Counted from the stretch's first letter, positions 8,153 to 16,682 are shown. The stretch is DNA of 39,892 nt from an uncultured Pseudomonadota bacterium (GCA_903834465.1 CAILJB010000126.1:1-39892), one strand, 5' to 3'. The notes: a model not told the origin generated them from the sequence alone. A program made the numbers and translations.

Positions 8153-9544
8153 ATGAAGAAATTGAATAAATTAAAACGTTTAGTCGCCTGCATGATTTTG
8201 GCGCAAGCTCCTAATGCTTATTCCGAGGATTTGCTCACTATTTATCAACAAGCCTTAGAGGCAGATCCGGAATCAAAAGCCGCATCGATAAATGTAGACA
8301 TCAGTAAAGAACAAACGCAAGAAGCCCTTGGTCAAATGCTACCGCAAATCAGTGGTAGTGCCAACTGGTCTAAAAATAGTCAAGATACGACAGCAACCCC
8401 AGGAAGAGCAGCGGCAACAAGTAAATATGATGGTACGCGCTATTATGTATCACTAAGTCAGACTTTATTTGATTTTGCCAAATTTTGGAATTGGCGGCGG
8501 GCGAATACTGTCGAGGAACAATATAGTGCCGAAAATCTAGGTGCTCAACACGCCTTGATGCACAACGTTATTGAGAAATATTTTGGCGTGTTAGAAGCAG
8601 AAGATCAGTTGTTTTTTTACCAAACTGAAAAAAAGGCGATGGAGAAGCGATTAGAACAGACGCAACATCAATTTGCCAAACAAATGGTTAAAATTACCGA
8701 TGTTTATGAAGTCGAAGCGCGAGTGGATCAGTTAAGAGCCTCTGAAATTGAGGCGGAAACGATTGTCGTTACGGCTAGAGAAAGTTTAAAAGAATTAACA
8801 AATACACCTTTTAAAGATTTGTATAAATTGAAAGATGAGGTGAATTATAAGCCTTTAGAGGGTCAATTAGATCAATGGATAGAAGTAGCTAAAAGTGAAA
8901 ATCCGACTTTAGCCGCGCAATTGAAAGCCATTGAAGCCGCGCATGATGGCGTTACAATGCAGAAATCAAAATTTTTACCCGAAGTTGATTTGCAGTTAAA
9001 TTACTACGACACAAATACGGGTTATCAAAGTTCGAATTTAGGCACACAGTATTCTACCCAAGTGGGCGCAATTAACGTCTCTGTACCATTATTTGACGGT
9101 GGCGTGAGTATTCATCAACTGTTTGAGTCTGAACACAAGTTGGAATTGGCAAAAAATCAAAATGAAGCAAAAGTTCGAGCATTGATTAAAGAAACCAGTG
9201 ATTCATTTTTAAGTTCTAATGCCAGCGTACGCCGTATTGATGCCTCGCGTAAAGCGTTAGCATCCGCGACAAAATCTCGAGAAGCGACAGAAAGTGGATT
9301 TAAACGTGGGGTCGAAACGATAACAGACATTTTGAATGCTCAACAAGAAGAGTTCAAAGCAAAACGAGATTTATCTCAAGCAAAATATGCTTATATTAAG
9401 CACCGAGCGCGTTTTATGCGTTCAGTAGGAATGATTACGGAGCAAAACATTCAAGAAGTGAATAATTGGCTACAACCTAAATCATTATTACCGCCTGCTG
9501 AACCGATTGAGCAAAAAGAAAAAGACACTAAACCATCTATTTAA
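8153..9544 (+). CDS. TolC/PrtF-family outer-membrane channel of the type I secretion system
   Basis: 463 aa with an N-terminal signal peptide (basic KKLNKLKR, hydrophobic VACMILAQAP, probable cleavage near residues 22-24 before EDLLTIYQQAL). The mature start EDLLTIYQQALEADPE is the classic TolC opening. Two repeats of the outer-membrane efflux domain are visible, including SQTLFDFAKF and SVPLFDGGVS, the paired strand regions that build the trimeric barrel. A Pro- and charge-rich tail (LLPPAEPIEQKEKDTK) closes it. Third gene of the secretion operon. Its stop overlaps the stop of the convergent FliT-like gene by 4 bases, and no terminator is visible between them. Confidence 0.92.
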   Translation: MKKLNKLKRLVACMILAQAPNAYSEDLLTIYQQALEADPESKAASINVDISKEQTQEALGQMLPQISGSANWSKNSQDTTATPGRAAATSKYDGTRYYVSLSQTLFDFAKFWNWRRANTVEEQYSAENLGAQHALMHNVIEKYFGVLEAEDQLFFYQTEKKAMEKRLEQTQHQFAKQMVKITDVYEVEARVDQLRASEIEAETIVVTARESLKELTNTPFKDLYKLKDEVNYKPLEGQLDQWIEVAKSENPTLAAQLKAIEAAHDGVTMQKSKFLPEVDLQLNYYDTNTGYQSSNLGTQYSTQVGAINVSVPLFDGGVSIHQLFESEHKLELAKNQNEAKVRALIKETSDSFLSSNASVRRIDASRKALASATKSREATESGFKRGVETITDILNAQQEEFKAKRDLSQAKYAYIKHRARFMRSVGMITEQNIQEVNNWLQPKSLLPPAEPIEQKEKDTKPSI

Positions 9545-9843
9545 GTGGTGTAGTAAGCACGAATGCTTTTTTTCCCGTGAGTAATAGATTTGAACTGTTT
9601 AAGCAGTTCAGTTTTTTTCAACTGAACTGCGTCAATAAACAACTCATCCATTGCCTTGATAGATTCTAAAATACCCTGAACAGTTTGTTGATCTTCAACT
9701 GATAAAGGCGAACTTAGTAATATTTCCAAATATTCTTGACGTTGTCTCAAAATACTAGAAAGTTGTTCCCAATCGTTCAGTTCAATGGCTCGTGTTATTC
9801 TTAACGAAAAGTCATTCAACTCTTGTAATAGCCGTTCTCTCAT
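9541..9843 (-). CDS. fliT: FliT-like flagellar chaperone
   Basis: 100-residue, predominantly helical protein located 1 base after fliS in a flaG-fliD-fliS series, the usual position of fliT. FliT binds the cap protein FliD and keeps it export-ready; in enterics it also restrains FlhDC. The sequence has heptad-like helices (for example ELNDWEQLSSILRQRQEYLE) and a basic C-terminus KSITHGKKSIRAYYTT. FliT family members diverge strongly, so the call rests on position, size and helical character. The 3' end overlaps the convergent secretion operon by 4 bases. Confidence 0.7.
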   Translation of the reverse strand: MRERLLQELNDFSLRITRAIELNDWEQLSSILRQRQEYLEILLSSPLSVEDQQTVQGILESIKAMDELFIDAVQLKKTELLKQFKSITHGKKSIRAYYTT

Positions 9844-9844
9844 T

Positions 9845-10246
9845 TCAATGGTGTTCTTCAGGAATTGCGTCCCATGCCTCTTTTACAGAACGCATTAAAT
9901 CGCTCACTTCATCCAAAATTTCAATATTATTTTCAGCACTTGCTTGAAATAATTTTGTACTAATATATTCATAAAGCTGCGCTAGATTTTCGGCAATTGA
10001 ACCGCCACGTTCCATGTCAATGCCATCAATCAAACCACCAACAATTGAAATTGCACGAGAAATATGGGTGCTTTTACTTTCCCAATTGTTTTGAACAATT
10101 GCACCTTTCGCAGCGTTCACCTGCATCAAAAATCCCCCCATCAACATTTGAATTAACGCATGTGGGGTCGATTCTTCAACAATACTTTCTGTATACACAG
10201 AAGCATACTGATTTGCGTATCGTCTGTTATTCATTACTGCTGCCAT
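9845..10246 (-). CDS. fliS: flagellin export chaperone FliS
   Basis: 133-residue cytoplasmic four-helix chaperone that binds the C-terminal disordered segment of flagellin and prevents premature polymerisation. Family features include the Y-x-x-x-x-V-x-x-x-x-P-H-x-L-I-Q-x-L region (YTESIVEESTPHALIQMLMGG, residues 18-38), a central helix with KGAIVQNNWESKSTHISRAI, and GGSIAENLAQLYEYI. Start ATG 10246 has an AAGAG ribosome site. Located 29 bases after fliD and 1 base before the FliT-like gene, so co-transcription is likely. Confidence 0.95.
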   Translation of the reverse strand: MAAVMNNRRYANQYASVYTESIVEESTPHALIQMLMGGFLMQVNAAKGAIVQNNWESKSTHISRAISIVGGLIDGIDMERGGSIAENLAQLYEYISTKLFQASAENNIEILDEVSDLMRSVKEAWDAIPEEHH

Positions 10247-10275
10247 GATTTACTCTTAATTTTAGGTTGTCGGAA

Positions 10276-12591
10276 TTAGGCGGTTTTGGGAGCAAATGCC
10301 TGTGTTAAATAAGTTCCTGTATTCTTAAACTGAGCAACTGTACTATCCATCGCCGTAAATTGCGAGAGTAAGGTTGCTTGTGTTGCACTTAAACGTGTTT
10401 GAACATCCGCTTGTTGCGTTTTCAAACTTGCAAGCGTTTGATTTAGACTTGCTTGCTCTGTACTAATGGGACCTTTTGCCCCTAAATATCCTGTAATTTT
10501 AGAATCCAATTGTGCAGCAACACCATTGGTAGATGAAAATACATCGCCTACAGAAGTAAGATTTGTCGAAAGGGCTGTTTGCAATATCGTGGTATCTACA
10601 GACATTACCCCAGTTTTATCGAAGGTAATACCAAGCTGATTTAAAGAACTGTATCCACCTGTTGCAGAAGGCACCTGACTATTGATTATATTTTTTATTT
10701 GAGACGTAACTGTTTGTATAGTCGAGTCACCAAGTAACGGTCCATTAGAGCTACTACCAGGACCAACATAACTCGTCAATTGATTAAGTGAACTAATTAA
10801 CGTGTTATAGGCACTAACAAAGTTACTAACCGGTTGCACAATAGCGGATTGATTTAGCTGAACATTAATGTCGGCTGAACCTACTGCGACCAAATTCAGT
10901 GTTACACCTGGTAAGGCATTACTAATTGAATTTGAACTTTGAGTAACGGATTGACCACCATCACCACTATCTGTCGCATTAGTAGTGTTATAATCTCCAA
11001 CCGTTGTTGTCGTAGCAAAATTAGCGGGGGCATTAACAGGATCAAGCGTGAAACGTGTATCCCCCGCACTACCGTCAACCGAAAATCCTTTATCTGTTCC
11101 CGAATTCAACGCAGTTAAAACCAGTTTTGATGTGGTTTGCGCCGGAACAGGAGTCATAATGGGATTACCTGACGAATCAACTTGTCCAGAATCTACCGTT
11201 GTGGCGGCAACTGTTGTACTAGCAATACTCGCTACAACTAATTTATTTTGTGGGTTGTAATTAATCGCATCCCGTAATTGTGCTAATGTGTTATTCCCAC
11301 TAACAGTTTGTGTTGTCGTCGGAACCGGATTGCCATTCGCATCATTAGGGATAACGGGGTTGCCATTTGCATCAACTGGAATAGCATTACCATTTGAATC
11401 CACTGTTGTTGTGGTATCTGGTGTAATCGTGACAGAAAACTTAGCTGTTCCCGTTGCATCCTTAAATGTCAGCGTACCTGGCGCAACTTTATCTGTGTCT
11501 GAAAATACTGTGTTAGAGACAGATTGTTGTGCATTAGCGGGCGATGTGCCTAACGATAAACGGTTATCACCTTGAGACGCATCGATTGAAAATTGATTAG
11601 CGACACCAGGCTGTTTAGCCGTAAAAACTAATTTAGAAACAGTCGTCCCAGGATTTGTTTGTGATGCTACGTTAATAACACTCGCTACAACGCTATTATT
11701 GTTCGGCGCGTTATTGACAGCACTCATTACTTCATAAGGCGTATCGTTAGTTCCAGCAACAATATTAACCGAGAAATTTACAGCACCCTGTGCATTTTTA
11801 AAAGAAAGCGATCCAGGCGCGACAACATCTGAATTACCAAACTCAACATTCGCAATAGAACTTTGAGGGGTCGCTGGAGTAGCTTGTGGATCAATAAGTA
11901 TATGCGCGTCCGTCGCGTTCGTTGTACCAAAATTTGTAGGTGTCGTAGAATTCAAATTAAATCGAGAATCACCTTGTGACGCATCAATAGAAAATGAATT
12001 TGCAACCCCTGGTGTTTTGGATGTTAACACCAATTTAGAAACAGTTGTTCCTGGTGACGTTGTCGAATCTACATTCATGATACTTGCGACAACGCTATTA
12101 TTTCCTTTAGCATTGTTAATTGCATCACGAACATTTACCAATGAGTCGTTTGTACCTGCCGTAATAACAACAGAAAACTTAGCAGCTCCCTTATTGTCGT
12201 TAAAAACAAGCGTACCAGGACTAACAACATCTGTGCTTTTAAATTCTGATGTAGAAACCGATTTTTGTACTGTAGCTAAAGCTGTTATTTTAACTGTATG
12301 TGATGCCGCCGTTGCCGTAGGATCAGCCGTCACATTTAAAGTTTTTGTATCGCTTGATGTTATTTGTTGTGCTTGGAATGTTGTATTTTGATTAAGTACA
12401 TGAACTGCACTTTGAAAAGAGGACAAGGCACCTTGTAATGTGCCTAGTCCACTCAGCGTAGTTTGTGCATTAGTTGTTTGAGTTGCGATTGCGTCGAGCT
12501 GAGGTTTACCTTCAGCAGCGGTGAGCTGACTTACGGTACCCGTAATATCGATGCCACTACCGACACCTAGTGTAGTTGTTATCCCCGTCAT
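10276..12591 (-). CDS. fliD: flagellar filament cap protein FliD, enlarged by internal repeats
   Basis: 771-residue hook-associated protein 2, which caps the growing filament and folds incoming flagellin. The N-terminus (GVGSGIDITGTVSQLTAAEG, residues 9-28) and the C-terminal domain (NTLISSLNQLTSYVGPGSS through a coiled coil ending in FTAMDSTVAQFKNTGTYLTQ) are canonical. It is longer than usual (about 450-680 aa). The middle carries three copies of a ~100-residue hook-IN-type unit, at about residues 116-216, 250-348 and 362-516. The third is interrupted by a DANGNPV-rich insert. GGAG precedes the ATG. The gene lies 26 bases after flaG in the same transcription unit. Confidence 0.95.
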   Translation of the reverse strand: MTGITTTLGVGSGIDITGTVSQLTAAEGKPQLDAIATQTTNAQTTLSGLGTLQGALSSFQSAVHVLNQNTTFQAQQITSSDTKTLNVTADPTATAASHTVKITALATVQKSVSTSEFKSTDVVSPGTLVFNDNKGAAKFSVVITAGTNDSLVNVRDAINNAKGNNSVVASIMNVDSTTSPGTTVSKLVLTSKTPGVANSFSIDASQGDSRFNLNSTTPTNFGTTNATDAHILIDPQATPATPQSSIANVEFGNSDVVAPGSLSFKNAQGAVNFSVNIVAGTNDTPYEVMSAVNNAPNNNSVVASVINVASQTNPGTTVSKLVFTAKQPGVANQFSIDASQGDNRLSLGTSPANAQQSVSNTVFSDTDKVAPGTLTFKDATGTAKFSVTITPDTTTTVDSNGNAIPVDANGNPVIPNDANGNPVPTTTQTVSGNNTLAQLRDAINYNPQNKLVVASIASTTVAATTVDSGQVDSSGNPIMTPVPAQTTSKLVLTALNSGTDKGFSVDGSAGDTRFTLDPVNAPANFATTTTVGDYNTTNATDSGDGGQSVTQSSNSISNALPGVTLNLVAVGSADINVQLNQSAIVQPVSNFVSAYNTLISSLNQLTSYVGPGSSSNGPLLGDSTIQTVTSQIKNIINSQVPSATGGYSSLNQLGITFDKTGVMSVDTTILQTALSTNLTSVGDVFSSTNGVAAQLDSKITGYLGAKGPISTEQASLNQTLASLKTQQADVQTRLSATQATLLSQFTAMDSTVAQFKNTGTYLTQAFAPKTA
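11044..12246 (-). repeat. three tandem hook-IN repeats inside fliD
   Basis: Repeat 1 spans about 11944-12246, repeat 2 about 11548-11844 and repeat 3 about 11044-11508 (minus strand order). Each unit opens with a (V/K)V-(S/A)-P-G-(T/S)-L-x-F-x-(N/D) strand. Each continues with A-x-F-S-V-x-I, a DAINNA-like helix, N-S-V-V-A-S-I, T-T-V-S-K-L-V-(L/F)-T, and closes at S-(I/V)-D-x-S-x-G-D-x-R. The third copy contains two insertions with the short motif DANGNPV or SGNPI. The unit resembles the flagellin hook-IN motif family (inferred). Confidence 0.8.
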
Positions 12592-12617
12592 TTCTCATCT
12601 CCGCTCTCAAAAATAAA

Positions 12618-12998
12618 CTATGCTTTAGCCTGGTAAAGCTTACCACTATTGGTTTCCTGCTCTTTCATTGCGCGAATAAAATCGAGCATTTCCACAGTCG
12701 GAATTTGGCGAACAACCTCGCCGGTTTTACTGTCAACTACTTTCACTATCACTTGCTTTGTCACGTCATCCACTTGAAACTGTAAATCTTTGTTTGACGA
12801 TTCTTGAAGTATTGCATTACCGGCAACAGCTGCAGCTTTCACAGCCTCTGCATTCAACGGTTGACTACTACTTTCTTTCAAACTATTGGTTTGTATTGCA
12901 GGAAGTGGATTGACCGCTGAAGTGTAAGCAAGTTGTTCGCCCAATTGATTTTTAAAAATTGGACTAGTAGCAGGCGTTATATTTGATATATCACTCAT
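12618..12998 (-). CDS. flaG: FlaG family flagellar protein
   Basis: 126 aa. FlaG homologues influence filament length and sit between flagellin and fliD in many polar flagellates. The conserved C-terminal domain is clear: LQFQVDDVTKQVIVKVVDS, then GEVVRQIPTVEMLDFIRAMKE. The first ~70 residues are low-complexity and poorly conserved, as usual. A GAGGGTG ribosome site lies just upstream of ATG 12998. Its leader carries a 9-base-pair hairpin (13020-13051). Co-transcription with fliD, 26 bases downstream, is likely. Confidence 0.9.
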   Translation of the reverse strand: MSDISNITPATSPIFKNQLGEQLAYTSAVNPLPAIQTNSLKESSSQPLNAEAVKAAAVAGNAILQESSNKDLQFQVDDVTKQVIVKVVDSKTGEVVRQIPTVEMLDFIRAMKEQETNSGKLYQAKA

Positions 12999-13019
12999 GA
13001 CACCCTCGTTTTTTCATCT

Positions 13020-13051
13020 CGAGTGAGTATCCTTATTGAAACACTCACTCG
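13020..13051 (-). promoter_or_regulatory. leader hairpin upstream of flaG with a GGA-containing loop
   Basis: CGAGTGAGT (13020-13028) pairs perfectly with ACTCACTCG (13043-13051). On the flaG strand the 14-base loop contains AAGGATA, a good match to the core ARGGAU recognised by CsrA/RsmA proteins, which favour GGA in hairpin loops. No T-run follows on either strand, so it is not a normal terminator. A second, imperfect hairpin (GCAGGTCG 13082-13089 / CGACCATGC 13105-13113) lies further upstream in the same flagellin-flaG gap. Confidence 0.5.
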
Positions 13052-13130
13052 GATTTGATTAGGAACTTTCTAATTAACGATGCAGGTCGATGCTAATAAA
13101 TCACCGACCATGCGTCTAAAGTATAGAACC

Positions 13131-14747
13131 TTATCTCAACAAAGTCATTACACCTTGACCTGATTGATTTGCTTGTGCCAACATTGCGGTACCAGCTTGT
13201 TGTAAGATTTGGTATTTGCTCAAGTTCGCTGTTTCAGCAGCAAAATCAGCATCCATGATGCGTGATTTAGCAGCACTTTGGTTTTCAATACCGTTTTGCA
13301 AGTTAGAAATCGTTGTTGTGAAACGGTTTTGAGTAGAACCTAAGTTAGAACGTTCTGTATCGATTGAAGCAATTGCCGCGTCGATATTGTTGATTGCTGA
13401 CAACGCATAGTCTGTCGCAACGCCGTCTGTTTTTGTTGTTTGAGCAGTAACTAACGCATTGTTGTTAATGAAAGACTGTTTGTTTGTTTCATTTGCAGTA
13501 GTTGTTGCCAAAGGATCTTGAACATAAGACGCGCCAGCGATAGCTTGAGCAATTTGCAAACCAGCTAATGATTTTTGAGCTTCTCTGTCACCTAAGAATG
13601 TGCCTGGAGTTGCTCTCAATATTGCATCATTAAGTGTGTTACCACCTGCAATTTTTCCAGTTGTTGGATCAACATTTCCTGTTGTTGTGTTAAGCGTATC
13701 ACCAGTCAATGTGAACATCGTTGTTGCATAAGCATTTTGCCCAGCAGAACCCACATCAGCTGCCGCTGCTGCTGCCAATTGTGTAGCAGTTGTCAACAAT
13801 GAAGAAGATTGTGCTGCATCTGTTGATGTTGCAGATTGAACATTCGCATCAGTAGTAGCAATAGCAGTTGCTGCTGCAACGTTAGAACCATTTGCTGCAG
13901 TAACCGCATTTGTAAATGCGTTTGACACAAGACCAGCTTGAAGATTGGTATTTGTTGTGCCTAAAATGTTTGTTGATGATGCAGAAATTGCGTTAGCAGC
14001 TAACAAGTTAGCGGCTGAAGCTGCTTTAGCCAAAGCAATGTCTGTTGGCGATGCTGCAGCGGCTTTTGCAGCAACAACTGCTGCATTCGCTAATTTAGCG
14101 GCTGCATTTGCGGCACCCAATTGTGGTTCAGCTGCTGCTGTCGCACCTGCTGCCAAGTTAGTAACAGTTGACGCTAATGTTGAATCCAATGGTTGGTCAT
14201 TAGGGCTTAAAGTTGCTTTCGTAACAGGTGACAATAACGTTGACATGTTTGATACAGAAACGTTAATTTGACTGTTTGTATCAGTGGTTGCGCCTACTTG
14301 AACGCTCAAACCACCTGCCAAATCACCATTTAAGACTTGTTTACCGTTGAATTGTGTATTTTGAACAATACGACCTAATTCGTCTTGTAACGCAGAAAAT
14401 TCTGTGTTCATTTTAGCACGGTCACCTGCAGACACACCCGCGTTGCTTGACGCTTGAACTGACAAGTCGCGCATACGTTGCAATGTAGTGGTTAATGAGC
14501 CTAATGCGCCCTCAGCAGTTTGCGTTAATGAAATACCGTCATTTGCATTTCTTGTCGCAACGGTCATACCGTTGATTTGTGAAGTCATACGATCCGCGAT
14601 TGCCAAACCCGCCGCATCGTCTTTCGCATTGTTAACGCGAACACCTGAAGACAAACGTTGCATTGCAGTCGAAAGACCTGATGCTGAATTGTTTAGATTT
14701 TTTTGACCGTTGATTGAGCTAAGGTTAGTGTTGATTACGAGTGACAT
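13131..14747 (-). CDS. fliC: flagellin (paralogue 1)
   Basis: Filament subunit, 538 aa from ATG 14747. The D0/D1 N-terminal part (INTNLSSINGQKNLNNSA, then MQRLSSGVRVNNAKDDAAG and LQRMRDLSVQASSNAGVS) and the C-terminal part (NLGSTQNRFTTTISNLQNG, LQQAGTAMLAQANQSGQGV) are canonical. The ~250-residue centre is Ala/Ser/Thr-rich and is shared with the two neighbouring flagellins. A reading upstream to 14786 adds 13 unconserved residues. ATG 14747 has GGAG correctly spaced and gives the standard MSLVINTN start. It is the only one of the three with a consensus sigma-28 promoter. FlaG, FliD, FliS and FliT follow on the same strand. Confidence 0.96.
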   Translation of the reverse strand: MSLVINTNLSSINGQKNLNNSASGLSTAMQRLSSGVRVNNAKDDAAGLAIADRMTSQINGMTVATRNANDGISLTQTAEGALGSLTTTLQRMRDLSVQASSNAGVSAGDRAKMNTEFSALQDELGRIVQNTQFNGKQVLNGDLAGGLSVQVGATTDTNSQINVSVSNMSTLLSPVTKATLSPNDQPLDSTLASTVTNLAAGATAAAEPQLGAANAAAKLANAAVVAAKAAAASPTDIALAKAASAANLLAANAISASSTNILGTTNTNLQAGLVSNAFTNAVTAANGSNVAAATAIATTDANVQSATSTDAAQSSSLLTTATQLAAAAAADVGSAGQNAYATTMFTLTGDTLNTTTGNVDPTTGKIAGGNTLNDAILRATPGTFLGDREAQKSLAGLQIAQAIAGASYVQDPLATTTANETNKQSFINNNALVTAQTTKTDGVATDYALSAINNIDAAIASIDTERSNLGSTQNRFTTTISNLQNGIENQSAAKSRIMDADFAAETANLSKYQILQQAGTAMLAQANQSGQGVMTLLR

Positions 14748-14861
14748 GATATTATCTCCAAAAGCCTCTTGAGCGGAATTGCCCAAAAGTGATTTAAATT
14801 AAAAACAACCAAGAAAAGTTTTATATCGCAAAAAAGTTTGTAAATTCGAAACTCGCACAGG

Positions 14862-14888
14862 TTATCGGCTCACTTTTTCGTTACTTTA
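14862..14888 (-). promoter_or_regulatory. consensus sigma-28 (FliA) promoter of flagellin 1
   Basis: On the minus strand a TAAA -35 element (14888-14885), exactly 15 intervening bases, and a perfect GCCGATAA -10 element (14869-14862) match the FliA consensus. It lies 115 bases upstream of the flagellin 1 start, implying a leader of roughly 105 bases. This makes flagellin 1 and probably flaG-fliD-fliS-fliT class 3 flagellar genes. Confidence 0.9.
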
Positions 14889-14914
14889 ATTTTTTCTTCA
14901 TGAATTTTTTAAGA

Positions 14915-14939
14915 TACAAAAAAATGCGTCAGTGCATTT
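14915..14939 (-). terminator. terminator of flagellin 2
   Basis: On the minus strand AAATGC / GCATTT with a 6-base loop is followed by a run of T bases. The stem begins inside the flagellin 2 stop codon. The hairpin is short but the T-run is good. Confidence 0.6.
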
Positions 14940-16533
14940 ATCTCAACAGCGTCATGACAGATTGTCCCGATTGATTTGCTTGCGCGAGCATTGCTGTTGA
15001 AGATTGTTGCAGAATTTGAGCGCGACTTAAATTAGCGGTTTCAGCAGCAAAGTCCGTATCCATAATGCGTGATTTCGCAGCAGATTGGTTTTCAACGCCG
15101 TTTTGCAAATTCGAAATAGTAGTTGTAAGACGATTTTGCGTCGAACCTAAACTTGAACGTTCCGTATCAATAGACGCAATTGCATTATCAATAGCATTCA
15201 CCGCTGACAAAGCATAATCTGTGGCAACAGCATCGGATTCAGAAGATGCTGCCTGAACTAACGTGTTATTGTTGATAAATGATAATTTGGCGACTTCATT
15301 TGCTGATTGTGTTGCGTTGGGATTATTGACATATACCGCGCCGGCTACGGCTTTCGCAATGTCTAACGCTGCCATGGCTTTTTGTGCCACTCTGTCTGCT
15401 TTAAACGAACCTTTTTCTGCAATTGAGACGGCTGAATTTAAAATACTCGTCGTGCCTGTCACACTTGAATCGGGAACAGCCAAACTATCGCCGGTAATCG
15501 AATTCATCGCATTTTCGTAAACATTTTGCCCCATCGATTGCACATCAGTCGCCGCCGCGGTAGCAAGTTGTGTTGCTGTTGTGAGTAATGCAGACGCTTG
15601 AGCCGCATCTGTTGAAGTCGAACTTTGGATTGTTCCGTCTGTGGTGGAAATTGCACCCGCTGCCGCCACATTTGTGCTATTTGCTGTTGTGACTGACGCT
15701 ACAAATGCGTCTGTTACTAGGCTATTGGCTTTATTCGCATTAGTCGTTGCCAAAATATTCGTGGACGATGCTGAAATTGCATCTGCCGCCGCTTTGTTTG
15801 CAGCAGATGCCGCTTTTGCTAAAGCAAGATCAGCCGGTGAAGCGGCGGCTAATTTAGCCGCTACAACAGCCGCATTAGCGAGTTTTGCAGCATCATTTGC
15901 CGCTTTAAGTTGTGGATCAGCGTTAATTGTTATTGACGTATCTGCCACTGTCGCGGCGAAAAATGTCGCGTCCACAGATTCGTTTTTAGGATTCAATGAC
16001 GCATTTGCCACAGGTTTCAACAAAGAAGTCATGTCAGGAATAGCAACAGAAATTTGACTGGTTGAGTCGGTATTTGCACCAACTTGAATTCCCAAACCAC
16101 CGACCAAATCACCATTTAGAATTTTTTTACCGTTAAATTCACTGTTTTGAATAACACGCTGCAATTCGTCATTTAATGCTTTAAATTCAGTTTGCATTTT
16201 TTCACGATCTGTCACAGAAACACCAGCCGTGCTTGATGATTGCACCGCTAAATCACGCATCCGTTGCAATGTGTCGGTAAGTGAACTTAGCGAACCTTCC
16301 GCTGTTTGCGTTAGCGAAATACCATCGTTGGCATTTCTCATGGCGATATTCATGCCATTGATTTGCGATGACATACGATCTGCAATGGCTAAACCTGCGG
16401 CATCGTCTTTAGCATTATTGATTCGCACGCCTGAAGAAAGGCGTTGCATTGAAGTAGCCAACGACGCAGCAGAACTACTTAAATTCTTTTGCCCGTCAAT
16501 TGAAGCTAAATTTGTATTGATTACGAGTGCCAT
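14938..16533 (-). CDS. fliC: flagellin (paralogue 2)
   Basis: 531-residue flagellin. N-terminus MALVINTNLASIDGQKNL, the LSSGVRINNAKDDAAGLAI and LQRMRDLAVQSSSTAGVS blocks, and the C-terminus NLQNGVENQSAAKSRIM through AMLAQANQSGQSVMTLLR are all typical. ATG 16533 has a perfect GGAGG five bases upstream, so the four extra residues in frame before it are not used. The central region shares the Ala-rich block (for example KLANAAVVAAKLAAASP) with paralogues 1 and 3. Upstream I see only an imperfect sigma-28-like box (CGCGATAA at 16620-16627 with TAAA 13 bases away), so expression may be weaker or differently timed than paralogue 1. Confidence 0.95.
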   Translation of the reverse strand: MALVINTNLASIDGQKNLSSSAASLATSMQRLSSGVRINNAKDDAAGLAIADRMSSQINGMNIAMRNANDGISLTQTAEGSLSSLTDTLQRMRDLAVQSSSTAGVSVTDREKMQTEFKALNDELQRVIQNSEFNGKKILNGDLVGGLGIQVGANTDSTSQISVAIPDMTSLLKPVANASLNPKNESVDATFFAATVADTSITINADPQLKAANDAAKLANAAVVAAKLAAASPADLALAKAASAANKAAADAISASSTNILATTNANKANSLVTDAFVASVTTANSTNVAAAGAISTTDGTIQSSTSTDAAQASALLTTATQLATAAATDVQSMGQNVYENAMNSITGDSLAVPDSSVTGTTSILNSAVSIAEKGSFKADRVAQKAMAALDIAKAVAGAVYVNNPNATQSANEVAKLSFINNNTLVQAASSESDAVATDYALSAVNAIDNAIASIDTERSSLGSTQNRLTTTISNLQNGVENQSAAKSRIMDTDFAAETANLSRAQILQQSSTAMLAQANQSGQSVMTLLR

Positions 16534-16644
16534 GTCAGCCTCCAAAATGAATTAAATTAAATAAATACGCTGTATTTTTATGGGATAAATTACAAACACA
16601 CTCATCCCCAGCGGATTATTTATCGCGTTACATGGCATTTTTTA

Positions 16645-16682
16645 AAATAAAAAAAGGACGGGGCTATAAAATCCGTCCTTTT
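16645..16682 (-). terminator. terminator of flagellin 3
   Basis: A 10-base-pair perfect stem AAAAGGACGG (16652-16661) / CCGTCCTTTT (16673-16682) with an 11-base loop, followed on the minus strand by a long T-run. It lies about 95 bases after the flagellin 3 stop and separates it from flagellin 2. Confidence 0.88.

Noticed and set aside
11288-12391. Plus-strand open frames opposite fliD (95 and 124 aa)
   Set aside because: Similar low-complexity shadows of the fliD repeats, with no start signals or recognisable domains.
13082-13113. Hairpin GCAGGTCG / CGACCATGC as a terminator for flagellin 1
   Set aside because: Imperfect stem, long loop and no T-run on the minus strand. I list it only as structure in the gap, so flaG may be reached by read-through from flagellin 1.
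16620-16644. Sigma-28 promoter for flagellin 2
   Set aside because: CGCGATAA differs from GCCGATAA at two positions and the TAAA spacing is 13, not 15. Mentioned under the gene but not called.
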